Positions 36,255 to 46,904 of a stretch of DNA of 64,000 bases are shown here, in pieces. This stretch comes from Pseudomonas nunensis (GTDB lineage Bacteria > Pseudomonadota > Gammaproteobacteria > Pseudomonadales > Pseudomonadaceae). The position numbers and the translations under genes were made by a program. Location of the stretch: NCBI RefSeq assembly GCF_024296925.1, contig NZ_CP101125.1:6760501-6824500 (forward strand). The letters are read 5' to 3'. Under the pieces are notes generated by a model. That model had not been told where the DNA came from and did not search any database. It worked only from the letters and a program-made list of their open reading frames with translations. Numbering within the stretch: the first letter of the stretch is position 1; each line of letters opens with the position of its first letter.

Positions 36255-36280
36255 GGTCGCGATAAGTATGTGAATGTCGC
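36255..36280 (+). promoter_or_regulatory. Candidate GbdR half-site pair (gbcA/gbcB promoter)
   Basis: GGTCGCGATAAGT (from 36255) is followed by TGTCGCAGATAGGT (from 36275). The two halves match apart from a one-base insertion, and the GTCGC cores are 20 bp apart. GbdR is known to activate gbcA and gbcB in P. aeruginosa; that this is its site is inferred. Confidence 0.5.
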
Positions 36281-36355
36281 AGATAGGTAAATGGGTGGCT
36301 CGCGCTATACGCAGAATCTCCAACATAAGGCCGACCATCGGCGGTGGAGAACAGC

Positions 36356-37456
36356 ATGTCCAACAGCTTCCTGAATCCGGTAACTACCCAGACCTGGGCC
36401 AATGGTCGACATATCGTCCGTTGCGTCAAAGTCATCCAGGAAACCTGGGACGTGCGCACCTTCTGCTTTATGGCCGATCAGCCGATCCTGTTCTTCTTCA
36501 AGCCCGGGCAATTCGTGACCCTGGAGCTGGAAATCGAAGGCGTGCCGATCATGCGCTCCTACACCATTTCCAGCTCGCCGTCGGTGCCGTACAGCTTTTC
36601 GGTGACGATCAAGCGCGTGCCGGGCGGCAAGGTTTCCAACTGGCTGCACGACACCCTGCATGAAGGCCAGGAGCTGGCGGTGCACGGGCCGGTCGGGCTG
36701 TTCAACGCCATGGACTTCACCGCGCCGAAAGTCTTGTACCTCAGCGGCGGCGTCGGCATCACGCCAGTCATGTCCATGGCGCGCTGGTTCTACGACACCA
36801 ACGGCAACGTCGACATGGTGTTTATCCACAGCGCCCGCTCGCCGAAAGACATCATTTACCACCGTGAGCTGGAACACATGGCGTCGCGGATCGACAACTT
36901 CAGCCTGCACCTGATCTGCGAGAAGCACGGTCTGGGCGAACCGTGGGCCGGTTATCGCGGTTACCTGAACCACAAGATGCTCGAACTGATGTCCCCGGAC
37001 TTCATGGAGCGCGAAGTGTTCTGCTGCGGCCCGACGCCGTACATGAACGCGGTCAAGCGCATGCTCGAAGCGGCCGGCTTCGACATGTCCCGCTATCACG
37101 AGGAATCCTTCGGCGCCACGCCACCGGAAGCCCGCGCCGATGCGGTGGAACAAGCGGAAATCGCGGCGGATGCGCCGGAAGTCGATCTGGCGGACCTGCA
37201 TCAGGTCGAATTTATCTCGTCCGGTAAGAGCATTCGCGTGGCCCCGGGTGAAACCGTGCACGCGGCGGCGGCCAAGCTGGGTTTGCTGATTCCGAAGGCC
37301 TGCGGGATGGGGATTTGCGGGACGTGCAAGGTGTTGAAGCTGGGCGGCGAAGTCGAGATGGACCACAACGGCGGGATTACCGAGGAAGACGAAGCCGAGG
37401 GTTACATCCTGTCGTGCTGCAGCGTGCCGAAGGGCGATGTGCGGATCGAGTTCTGA
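36356..37456 (+). CDS. gbcB: Glycine betaine demethylase, reductase subunit GbcB
   Basis: A 366-residue reductase. The FAD domain (MRSYTISSSPS) and NAD domain (YLSGGVGITPVMSMARWF; EVFCCGPTPYM) are followed by a plant-type [2Fe-2S] domain with cysteines in ACGMGICGTCKV and SCC. It passes electrons from NAD(P)H to GbcA. GGAG lies eight bases before the chosen ATG. Divergent from gbcA. Confidence 0.94.
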   Translation: MSNSFLNPVTTQTWANGRHIVRCVKVIQETWDVRTFCFMADQPILFFFKPGQFVTLELEIEGVPIMRSYTISSSPSVPYSFSVTIKRVPGGKVSNWLHDTLHEGQELAVHGPVGLFNAMDFTAPKVLYLSGGVGITPVMSMARWFYDTNGNVDMVFIHSARSPKDIIYHRELEHMASRIDNFSLHLICEKHGLGEPWAGYRGYLNHKMLELMSPDFMEREVFCCGPTPYMNAVKRMLEAAGFDMSRYHEESFGATPPEARADAVEQAEIAADAPEVDLADLHQVEFISSGKSIRVAPGETVHAAAAKLGLLIPKACGMGICGTCKVLKLGGEVEMDHNGGITEEDEAEGYILSCCSVPKGDVRIEF

Positions 37457-37484
37457 TAGCCGCCCAATAACCCCGTAGGAACTG

Positions 37485-37620
37485 TGTAGGAGCTGCGTAG
37501 GAGCTGTCGAGTGAAACGAGGCTGCGATCTTTTGACTTTGATTTTTTTAAAACAAGATCAAAAGATCGCAGCCTCGTTTCACTCGACAGCTCCTACACAG
37601 CTCCTACACAGCTCCTACAG
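37485..37620. repeat. Long inverted repeat (type D)
   Basis: Arms of about 50 bp built on GGAGCTGTCGAGTGAAACGA...GCGATCTTTTGA face each other across an AT-rich loop. Outside the arms, GGAGCTG/CAGCTCC units are tandemly repeated. It lies between gbcB and the SDR gene. A shorter relative is at 38518-38616. Confidence 0.85.
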
Positions 37621-37635
37621 GGCGGTTGTGAATAC

Positions 37636-38460
37636 TCAGTCGACAAACAAGTCTGGCATCAGCTTGTCATCGGTGCCGGGCTCAAAGCGGTAGTGATCGA
37701 ATTCGATCACCCCACGCTCCCGCAGAATCTCCTCATCAATCAACAACCGCCCGGTAATGCTGCGACCGCTGCTGTCCAGAATGATGTGCGCGGCATCCGC
37801 CATAATTGCCGGCGTTCGCGCATGTTTAAAGGATTCCCGCGAGCCAAGTTGAAACTCGATGGCAGCGGTGGCGATCATCGTCTGCGGCCATAGCGAATTA
37901 ACGCTGATGCCGTAATTGGCAAACTCCTCGCTCATCCCCAGCGTGAGCATGCTCATGCCGTATTTGGTCACGGTGTAGGGACTGTATTGCGCGAACCATT
38001 TCGTCGCCAGATTCAGCGGCGGCGACAGGTTGAGAATATGACCCTGGGATTTTTTCAGATAAGGCAGGGCCGCCTGACTGCACAGCAACACCGCTCGGGT
38101 GTTGATCTGGTGCATCAGGTCGAAACGCTTGAGCTCGATGTGCTGAACCCCGGTCAACTTGATCGCCCCGGCGTTATTGATCAGCGCATCAATCCCGCCG
38201 AAGTGCTCATTGGCCTGGGCCAGCGCTTCCCGCACCGCGACTTCATCGCGCACATCCACCTGCAACGCCAGCGCCTTGCCACCCGCGTCTTCGACTTCTT
38301 TCGCCACACTGAAAATCGTGCCCGGCAGCTTGGGATGCGCCTCGGCACTCTTGGCCGCAATCACAATATTGGCCCCGTCCCGCGCGGCCCGCAGCGCAAT
38401 CTCACGCCCAATGCCACGGCTGGCACCAGTGATGAACAGGGTTTTGCCTTGTAAAGACAT
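37636..38460 (-). CDS. Short-chain dehydrogenase/reductase
   Basis: A 274-residue SDR. The cofactor motif is TGASRGIG (residues 11-18), NNAG follows, and the active-site pair appears as SPYTVTKYGMS (YxxxK). It resembles the HSDL2-like subgroup. Substrate unknown; its place beside gbc genes does not prove a role in betaine use. I start at MSLQGKTLF, eight bases after AGGAG. The gene is bracketed by two type D palindromes. Confidence 0.87.
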   Translation of the reverse strand: MSLQGKTLFITGASRGIGREIALRAARDGANIVIAAKSAEAHPKLPGTIFSVAKEVEDAGGKALALQVDVRDEVAVREALAQANEHFGGIDALINNAGAIKLTGVQHIELKRFDLMHQINTRAVLLCSQAALPYLKKSQGHILNLSPPLNLATKWFAQYSPYTVTKYGMSMLTLGMSEEFANYGISVNSLWPQTMIATAAIEFQLGSRESFKHARTPAIMADAAHIILDSSGRSITGRLLIDEEILRERGVIEFDHYRFEPGTDDKLMPDLFVD

Positions 38461-38517
38461 GCGTGCGCTCCTGATTATTGTTATGTGAGCGGGAGGCTCG
38501 ACAAACAATGTAGACCC

Positions 38518-38616
38518 GTAGGAGCTGTCGAGTGAAACGAGGCTGCGATCTTTTGATGTTGTCTTTTTAGAGCAAGATCAAAAGATCGCAGCCTTGTTTC
38601 ACTCGACAGCTCCTAC
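38518..38616. repeat. Inverted repeat (type D, shorter copy)
   Basis: Same core and arms as the element at 37485 but without the extra GGAGCTG units and with one arm substitution (CCTTG for CCTCG). Confidence 0.85.
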
Positions 38617-38662
38617 GGGGGCTACGGGTCTTACGGGACCTACAGGGGCGGGTTGAGGGGGC

Positions 38663-39703
38663 TTAGGCGCTCATGACTTCGCGGATGTCTGCGGCCAATT
38701 CGCGTACGCGCTCTTCTTCGGTGTCCCACGAGCACATGAAGCGGGCGCCGCCGTTGCCGATGAAGGTGTAGAAGCGCCAGCCCTTGGCGGTCAAGGCGGC
38801 GATGGCCGGTTCGGAGAGTTGCAGGAATACGCCGTTGGCTTGCACCGGGAACATCAGTTCCACGCCCTGGATGTCGCTGACCAGTTCGGCCAGCAGCTGC
38901 GCGCAGTGGTTGGCGTGTTTGGCGTATTTGAGCCAGGCGTGGTTTTCCAGGATGCCGACCCACGGGGCCGAGAGGAAGCGCATTTTCGAGGCCAGTTGCC
39001 CGGCCTGTTTGCAGCGGTAATCGAAGTCTTCGGCCAGTTTGTGGTTGAAGAACAGGATCGCCTCGCCCACGGCCATGCCGTTTTTCGTGCCGCCGAAGCA
39101 CAGCACGTCGACCCCGGCCTTCCAGGTCAGGTCAGCCGGAGTGCAGCCGAGGAACGCGCAGGCATTGGAGAAGCGCGCGCCGTCCATGTGCAGGTTCAGG
39201 CCCAGCTCTTTACAGGTGATGCTGATGGCGCGGATTTCTTCCGGGGTGTAGACGCTGCCGACTTCCGTGGCCTGGGTCAGGGTCACGACGCGAGGTTTCG
39301 GGTAGTGGATGTCCTGGCGCTTGAGCGCGACTTCGCGGATCGATTCCGGGGTCAGCTTGCCGTTTTCAGTGCGAGCGACCAGCAGTTTGGAGCCGTTGGA
39401 AAAAAATTCCGGCGCGCCGCATTCGTCGGTTTCGACGTGGGCGGTTTCCGAGCAGATCACGCTGTGGTAACTCTGGCACAGCGACGACAGGGCCAGCGAG
39501 TTGGCCGCGGTGCCGTTGAACGCGAAGAACACTTCGCAGTCGGTTTCAAACAGTTTGCGGAAATCGTCGGACGCGCGAGCGGTCCATTCATCGTCGCCGT
39601 AAGCGCGCTGGTGGCCGTGGTTGGCCTGTTCCATGGCTGCCCAGGCTTCAGGGCAGATACCGGAATAGTTGTCGCTGGCAAATTGTTGGCTCTTATCGGT
39701 CAT
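38663..39703 (-). CDS. ltaE: Low-specificity L-threonine aldolase
   Basis: A 346-residue PLP enzyme of the beta-eliminating lyase family. The PLP lysine is Lys207 (CFGGTKNGMAVGE). Conserved early blocks are YSGICPEAW and HQRAYGDDEWT. It cleaves L-threonine/L-allo-threonine to glycine and acetaldehyde, feeding the same glycine pool as the betaine pathway. It sits between gbcB and glyA, as in P. aeruginosa (PA5413). Confidence 0.9.
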   Translation of the reverse strand: MTDKSQQFASDNYSGICPEAWAAMEQANHGHQRAYGDDEWTARASDDFRKLFETDCEVFFAFNGTAANSLALSSLCQSYHSVICSETAHVETDECGAPEFFSNGSKLLVARTENGKLTPESIREVALKRQDIHYPKPRVVTLTQATEVGSVYTPEEIRAISITCKELGLNLHMDGARFSNACAFLGCTPADLTWKAGVDVLCFGGTKNGMAVGEAILFFNHKLAEDFDYRCKQAGQLASKMRFLSAPWVGILENHAWLKYAKHANHCAQLLAELVSDIQGVELMFPVQANGVFLQLSEPAIAALTAKGWRFYTFIGNGGARFMCSWDTEEERVRELAADIREVMSA

Positions 39704-39834
39704 GGCCTGATTCCGTGTTCAAAACCCCTATGGTGAGGAGTCTTGTGGTCAATGATGGTGCGCACTTTACCGAAGATCGTCCGGGGAGCACACGCGGTGA
39801 TGCTGTCAGAAAATTACACAATTGACGGGCAATT

Positions 39835-40551
39835 ATGCACATGACGAAGAGGGACGGCGCGCTGGATTTGCTCAAGTGGTTGGCGCTGCTGAGCATGGTG
39901 CTCGATCACCTGCGATATGTCGGTTACTCCGTCGATTTTCTGTATGTGCCGGGGCGGCTGGCGTTTCCGTGGTTCTGCCTGGCGATGGCGGCAAATCTGT
40001 CTCGGGCGAGCGCCGGGCCGGCCGGCAATCAGTGGCGATATCTGGGATGGTTGATGCTGTTTAGCGCTATCAGCGAAATTCCCTATCGGTTGTTTATTCC
40101 TGATCCCGACACGTTAAACGTGATGCCCACGTTGGTGCTCGGCCTATTGGTGGCGCGTGGTTGGCAACAACCGACGCTGCCATCGCGCCTGCTGGCGGTG
40201 GGCGCCGTGTTGCTTGCTGTGCTATTCCCGGATCGACTGATGTTTGGTTTCTTTGGGGTTTTGTTGCCGCTGGCGATGCTGTTGGTGATTCGTCGGCCCT
40301 GGTATTTCAGCCTGCTGCCGGGGTTGGTGTGTCTGGCGGCGAATCAGTGGAGTGTGTTGTATGCCGCTGCGCGGATGGGCAATGGCGCGGCGATTTTCGG
40401 GATGGCCGCTTGTCTGGTTGCGCCACTGGCGGGTGTGCTCCTGTTGCGACATGCCGGTCGCCTCAAGCCGCCACCGATGCGGCGCTGGGCGTATGCGCTT
40501 TATCCCATGCACTTCTTACTGCTGCTCGCAGTACGTCAGATCATCGCCTAA
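39835..40551 (+). CDS. TraX-family inner-membrane protein
   Basis: A 238-residue protein with about seven hydrophobic segments and the TraX/acyltransferase-like start DLLKWLALLSMVLDHLRYVG. F-plasmid TraX acetylates pilin, but no pilus or conjugation genes are nearby, so a different acyl-transfer role is likely. Start could be ATG 39835 or 39841; neither has a strong Shine-Dalgarno. It lies between ltaE (divergent) and glyA. Confidence 0.8.
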   Translation: MHMTKRDGALDLLKWLALLSMVLDHLRYVGYSVDFLYVPGRLAFPWFCLAMAANLSRASAGPAGNQWRYLGWLMLFSAISEIPYRLFIPDPDTLNVMPTLVLGLLVARGWQQPTLPSRLLAVGAVLLAVLFPDRLMFGFFGVLLPLAMLLVIRRPWYFSLLPGLVCLAANQWSVLYAAARMGNGAAIFGMAACLVAPLAGVLLLRHAGRLKPPPMRRWAYALYPMHFLLLLAVRQIIA

Positions 40552-40557
40552 CCCCCC

Positions 40558-40647
40558 TGTGGGAGCGGGCTTGCTCGCGAATGCGCCGGGTCAGTCAACA
40601 TCAGTGTCGGATGACCCACCGCATTCGCGAGCAAGCCCGCTCCCACA
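40558..40647. repeat. REPIN-like palindrome (type A)
   Basis: Inverted type A cores seven bases past the TraX-family gene, upstream of the glyA promoter. Confidence 0.87.
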
Positions 40648-40828
40648 GGGGATCTCTGTCTGTTCGGGGAAGCCATTTCAACCCATGTCGTAAACGCACC
40701 TTTGCGTGGCGTCCATAGGCATTTGACCTGTCTGCGCCGGTCATACCATCGCATCCAAAGGGCACTGCCGAAAGGTACGTGCCTCACCGAGACGAAAGGC
40801 GCACAAAGCCGCCGCTGGGAGAGACGCG

Positions 40829-42082
<1,254 letters not shown>

Positions 42083-42105
42083 GCGCGGTTTTGGAGTAAA
42101 TGACT

Positions 42106-43356
42106 ATGCAACGCTATTCGGGCTTCGGCCTCTTCAAACACTCCCTCAGCCATCACGAAAACTGGCAGAAAATGTGGCGCACGCCGACCCCGAAAAAGGT
42201 CTATGACGTGGTCATCGTCGGCGGTGGCGGGCATGGTCTGGCGACCGCCTACTACCTGGCCAAGGAACACGGCATCACCAACGTGGCCGTGGTCGAGAAA
42301 GGCTGGCTGGGCGGCGGTAACACCGCACGCAACACCACCATCGTTCGCTCCAACTACCTGTGGGACGAATCGGCTCACCTGTACGAACACGCGATGAAAC
42401 TGTGGGAAGGCCTGTCCCAGGACCTGAACTACAACGTGATGTTCTCCCAGCGCGGCGTCTACAACCTGTGCCACACGCTTCAAGACATCCGTGATTCCGA
42501 GCGTCGGGTCAGCGCCAACCGCCTCAACGGCGTGGACGGCGAATTGCTCGATGCCAAGCAAGTGGCCGACGAGATTCCGTACCTCGACTGCTCCAAGAAC
42601 ACTCGCTACCCGGTGATGGGCGCCACCGTCCAGCGTCGCGGCGGCGTGGCCCGTCACGATGCCGTGGCCTGGGGCTTTGCCCGTGCCGCTGACGCACTGG
42701 GCGTGGACCTGATCCAGCAGACCGAAGTGATCGGTTTCCGCAAGGAAAACGGCGTGTGCATCGGTGTGGAAACCAACAAGGGCTTCATCGGCGCCAAGCG
42801 CGTCGGTGTGGTGACCGCCGGTAACTCCGGGCACATGGCCAAACTCGCCGGTTTCCGCCTGCCGATCGAATCCCACCCGCTGCAAGCGCTGGTGTCCGAG
42901 CCGATCAAGCCGATTATCGACAGCGTGATCATGTCCAACGCCGTGCACGGTTACATCAGCCAGTCCGACAAGGGCGACCTGGTGATCGGCGCCGGTATCG
43001 ACGGCTACAACGGCTACGGCCAGCGTGGTTCGTACCCGGTGATCGAGCACACCATCCAGGCCATCGTCGAGATGTTCCCGGTACTGTCCCGCGTTCGCAT
43101 GAACCGGCAGTGGGGCGGCATCGTCGACACCACGCCGGACGCCTGCCCGATCATCTCGAAAACTCCGGTACCGAACATGTTCTTCAACTGCGGTTGGGGC
43201 ACCGGTGGCTTCAAGGCAACACCTGGCTCGGGCAACGTATTTGCCGCGAGTCTGGCCAAGGGTGAAATGCACCCATTGGCCGCACCTTTCTCCATCGACC
43301 GTTTCCACAACGGTGCGTTGATCGATGAACACGGCGCTGCTGCGGTTGCCCACTAA
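42106..43356 (+). CDS. soxB: Sarcosine oxidase beta subunit
   Basis: A 416-residue FAD oxidoreductase. The dinucleotide motif is [19 protein letters not shown] near residue 32, and the substrate/FAD-binding region ends with [16 protein letters not shown]. It carries the sarcosine oxidation site of the four-subunit oxidase, giving glycine, methylene-THF and hydrogen peroxide. I start at [10 protein letters not shown], nine bases after GGAG, instead of the ATG two codons earlier. 23 bp after glyA. Confidence 0.95.
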   Translation: MQRYSGFGLFKHSLSHHENWQKMWRTPTPKKVYDVVIVGGGGHGLATAYYLAKEHGITNVAVVEKGWLGGGNTARNTTIVRSNYLWDESAHLYEHAMKLWEGLSQDLNYNVMFSQRGVYNLCHTLQDIRDSERRVSANRLNGVDGELLDAKQVADEIPYLDCSKNTRYPVMGATVQRRGGVARHDAVAWGFARAADALGVDLIQQTEVIGFRKENGVCIGVETNKGFIGAKRVGVVTAGNSGHMAKLAGFRLPIESHPLQALVSEPIKPIIDSVIMSNAVHGYISQSDKGDLVIGAGIDGYNGYGQRGSYPVIEHTIQAIVEMFPVLSRVRMNRQWGGIVDTTPDACPIISKTPVPNMFFNCGWGTGGFKATPGSGNVFAASLAKGEMHPLAAPFSIDRFHNGALIDEHGAAAVAH

Positions 43357-43370
43357 CAGGAGAAATCCCC

Positions 43371-43700
43371 ATGTTGCATATCTTCTGTCCTCACTGCGGC
43401 GAGCTGCGCTCCGAAGAGGAATTCCACGCATCCGGCCAGGCGCACATCCCGCGTCCACTGGACCCGACTTCCTGCACCGACGAGGAGTGGGGCGACTACA
43501 TGTTCTTCCGCGATAACCCTCGCGGTCTGCACCACGAACTGTGGATCCACGCCGCCGGTTGCCGTCAGTACTTCAACGCGACCCGCGACACCGTGACCTA
43601 CGAGATTCTCGAAACCTACAAGATCGGCACCAAGCCACAATTCACCGACAAGACCGATAGCTCGAAAGCGGCTACGACGGCTCTGGGAGAGAAGGTATGA
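43371..43700 (+). CDS. soxD: Sarcosine oxidase delta subunit
   Basis: A 109-residue subunit beginning MLHIFCPHCGELRSEEEF. The zinc ligands of this subunit are expected to include the CPHC cysteines and a later Cys (AAGCRQYFN). AGGAG precedes the ATG. It overlaps soxA by four bases (ATGA). Confidence 0.95.
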   Translation: MLHIFCPHCGELRSEEEFHASGQAHIPRPLDPTSCTDEEWGDYMFFRDNPRGLHHELWIHAAGCRQYFNATRDTVTYEILETYKIGTKPQFTDKTDSSKAATTALGEKV

Positions 43701-46700
43701 GCCAGATCAATCGCCTGTCCAACGGCGGACGGATCGACCGCAACAAAGTGCTGAGCTTCACCTTCAACGGCCAGGTCTACAAAGGCTTTGAAGGCGACTC
43801 GCTGGCCGCTGCCTTGCTGGCCAACGGTGTCGACATTATCGGTCGCAGCTTCAAGTATTCCCGTCCGCGCGGCATCTTCGCCGCCGGTGCCGAAGAGCCG
43901 AACGCGGTGCTGCAGATCGGCGCTACCGAAGCCACGCAAATCCCGAACGTGCGTGCCACGCAACAGGCGCTGTATCAAGGTTTGGTCGCCACCAGCACCA
44001 ACGGCTGGCCGAGCGTGAACAACGACATGATGGGGATTCTCGGCAAGGTCGGCGGCAAGCTGATGCCGCCGGGTTTCTACTACAAAACCTTCATGTACCC
44101 GCAATCGTTCTGGATGACTTACGAGAAGTACATTCGTAAGGCCGCCGGTCTTGGCCGCTCGCCGACCGAGAACGATCCGGACACCTACGACTACATGAAC
44201 CAGCACTGCGACGTGCTGATCGTCGGCGCCGGCCCTGCTGGCCTGGCCGCTGCATTGGCCGCTGCACGCAGCGGTGCTCGTGTGATCCTGGCCGATGAGC
44301 AGGAAGAGTTCGGCGGCAGCCTGCTCGACTCTCGCGAAAGCCTCGACGGCAAACCGGCCACCGAATGGGTTGCCAGCGTCATCGCCGAACTGAAAGACAC
44401 CCCGGACGTGTTGCTGTTGCCGCGCGCCACAGTCAACGGCTACCACGACCATAACTTCCTGACCATTCACGAGCGCCTGACCGATCACCTCGGCGACCGC
44501 GCGCCGATTGGCCAGGTGCGTCAGCGCATCCACCGGGTTCGCGCCAAGCGTGTGGTGCTGGCGACCGGCGCTTGCGAACGTCCACTGGTCTACGGCAACA
44601 ACGACGTGCCGGGCAACATGCTGGCCGGCGCAGTCTCGACTTACGTGCGCCGTTACGGCGTGGCGCCAGGCAAGAAACTGGTGCTGTCGACCAACAACGA
44701 CCATGCCTACCGCGTGGCTCTGGATTGGCTCGATGCCAGCCTGCAAGTTGTCGCTATCGCTGACGCCCGCAGCAACCCGCGCGGTGCGCTGGTGGAGGAG
44801 GCTCGCGCCAAAGGCATCCGCATCCTGACCGGCAGTGCCGTGATCGAGGCTCGCGGTACCAAGCGCGTAACTGCTGCGCGAATCGCGGCGATTGATGTCA
44901 AAGGCCACGCTGTCACCAGCCCTGGCGAGTGGCTGGATTGCGACCTCGTCGCGACGTCCGGCGGTTACAGCCCGGTGGTGCACTTGGCTTCGCACTTGGG
45001 CGGCAAACCGACCTGGCGTGAAGACATCCTCGGTTTCGTACCGGGCGAAGCACCGCAGAAGCGCGTGTGCGTCGGTGGCATCAACGGCGTCTATGGCCTC
45101 GGCGATTCGTTGGCCGATGGTTTTGAAGGCGGCGCTCGCGCGGCCAGCGAAGCCGGTTTCAGCGTGGTCGAAGGCACCTTGCCGAAAGCCCTGAGCCGTC
45201 TCGAAGAGCCGACCCTGGCGCTGTTCCAGGTGCCGCATGAAAAGAACACCGCACGGGCGCCGAAGCAATTCGTCGACCTGCAAAACGACGTCACCGCCGC
45301 CGCCATCGAACTGGCGACCCGCGAAGGCTTCGAGTCGGTCGAGCACGTCAAACGCTACACCGCGCTGGGCTTCGGCACCGATCAGGGCAAGCTCGGCAAC
45401 GTCAACGGTCTGGCGATTGCCGCCCGTTCGCTGAACGTGACCATCCCGCAGATGGGCACCACGATGTTCCGCCCGAACTACACGCCGGTGACCTTCGGCG
45501 CCGTGGCCGGCCGTCACTGTGGGCACATCTTCGAACCGGTACGTTTCACCGCGCTGCATCACTGGCACGTGAAAAACGGTGCGGAATTCGAAGACGTCGG
45601 TCAGTGGAAACGTCCTTGGTACTTCCCGAAAAACGGTGAAGACCTGCACACCGCGGTAAAACGCGAATGCAAAGCCGTGCGCGACAGCGTCGGCCTGCTG
45701 GACGCTTCGACCCTCGGCAAAATCGACATTCAAGGCCCGGATGCCCGGGAGTTCCTGAACCGCATCTACACCAACGCCTGGACCAAGCTCGACGTGGGCA
45801 AGGCGCGTTATGGCCTGATGTGCAAAGAAGACGGCATGGTCTTCGACGACGGCGTAACCGCTTGTCTCGCCGACAACCATTTCGTGATGACCACCACCAC
45901 TGGCGGCGCTGCACGCGTGCTGCAATGGCTGGAAATCTACCAGCAGACCGAATGGCCAGACCTGAAGGTGTACTTCACCTCCGTGACGGATCACTGGGCA
46001 ACCATGACCCTGTCCGGGCCGAACAGCCGCAAGCTGCTCAGCGAAGTCACCGACATCGATCTGACCAACGAAGCGTTCCCGTTCATGACCTGGAAAGAAG
46101 GCCTGGTCGGCGGTGTGCCGGCGCGGGTGTTCCGGATTTCGTTTACCGGTGAGCTGTCGTACGAAGTCAACGTGCAGGCCGACTATGCGATGGGCGTGCT
46201 CGAGAAAATCGTCGCGGCTGGCAAACAGTACAACCTGACTCCGTACGGCACCGAAACCATGCACGTACTGCGGGCCGAGAAGGGTTTCATCATCGTTGGC
46301 CAGGACACCGACGGCTCGATGACCCCGGACGACTTGAACATGGGCTGGTGTGTCGGTCGCACTAAACCGTTCTCGTGGATCGGCCAGCGCGGGATGAATC
46401 GTGAAGACTGCGTGCGTGATCAACGCAAACAGTTGGTCGGCCTGAAGCCGATCGATCCGACCAAATGGCTGCCGGAAGGGGCGCAACTGGTGTTCAACAC
46501 CAAACAAACCATCCCGATGACCATGGTCGGCCACGTGACTTCGAGCTACGCGCACAACTCCCTCGGCTATTCGTTTGCCATGGGTGTGGTCAAGGGCGGC
46601 TTGAAGCGCATGGGTGAGCGGGTGTTCGCACCGCTGGCCGATGGCAGCGTGATCGAGGCGGAGATTGTTTCTTCGGTGTTCTTCGATCCGAAGGGTGATC

Positions 46701-46714
46701 GCCAGAACATCTGA
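43697..46714 (+). CDS. soxA: Sarcosine oxidase alpha subunit
   Basis: A 1005-residue subunit. Domains in order: an N-terminal ferredoxin-like part (FTFNGQVYKGFEGDSLAAAL), an NAD-binding Rossmann domain (VLIVGAGPAGLAAALAAARSG near residue 175), and a C-terminal aminomethyltransferase-like folate domain (from about residue 590). It transfers the methyl group to tetrahydrofolate. Coupled to soxD by overlapping codons. Confidence 0.95.
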   Translation: MSQINRLSNGGRIDRNKVLSFTFNGQVYKGFEGDSLAAALLANGVDIIGRSFKYSRPRGIFAAGAEEPNAVLQIGATEATQIPNVRATQQALYQGLVATSTNGWPSVNNDMMGILGKVGGKLMPPGFYYKTFMYPQSFWMTYEKYIRKAAGLGRSPTENDPDTYDYMNQHCDVLIVGAGPAGLAAALAAARSGARVILADEQEEFGGSLLDSRESLDGKPATEWVASVIAELKDTPDVLLLPRATVNGYHDHNFLTIHERLTDHLGDRAPIGQVRQRIHRVRAKRVVLATGACERPLVYGNNDVPGNMLAGAVSTYVRRYGVAPGKKLVLSTNNDHAYRVALDWLDASLQVVAIADARSNPRGALVEEARAKGIRILTGSAVIEARGTKRVTAARIAAIDVKGHAVTSPGEWLDCDLVATSGGYSPVVHLASHLGGKPTWREDILGFVPGEAPQKRVCVGGINGVYGLGDSLADGFEGGARAASEAGFSVVEGTLPKALSRLEEPTLALFQVPHEKNTARAPKQFVDLQNDVTAAAIELATREGFESVEHVKRYTALGFGTDQGKLGNVNGLAIAARSLNVTIPQMGTTMFRPNYTPVTFGAVAGRHCGHIFEPVRFTALHHWHVKNGAEFEDVGQWKRPWYFPKNGEDLHTAVKRECKAVRDSVGLLDASTLGKIDIQGPDAREFLNRIYTNAWTKLDVGKARYGLMCKEDGMVFDDGVTACLADNHFVMTTTTGGAARVLQWLEIYQQTEWPDLKVYFTSVTDHWATMTLSGPNSRKLLSEVTDIDLTNEAFPFMTWKEGLVGGVPARVFRISFTGELSYEVNVQADYAMGVLEKIVAAGKQYNLTPYGTETMHVLRAEKGFIIVGQDTDGSMTPDDLNMGWCVGRTKPFSWIGQRGMNREDCVRDQRKQLVGLKPIDPTKWLPEGAQLVFNTKQTIPMTMVGHVTSSYAHNSLGYSFAMGVVKGGLKRMGERVFAPLADGSVIEAEIVSSVFFDPKGDRQNI

Positions 46715-46748
46715 TGACCTCGGTTCCTGTGGTGGGCTGGCTGGCGCT

Positions 46749-46838
46749 TTCGCGAGCAAGCCCGCTCCCACAGGGTCGCAGGCGTTATGAGAATTTGAGT
46801 CAGGCATCAATCAATGTGGGAGCGGGCTTGCTCGCGAA
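46749..46838. repeat. REPIN-like palindrome (type A)
   Basis: Inverted type A cores inside the operon, between soxA and soxG. Confidence 0.87.
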
Positions 46839-46904
46839 GACGGCAGCCCAGTCACCACAAGGGTTGAGACCAACCGCACAACAGAATTCAGGAACAGGTG
46901 CTTT

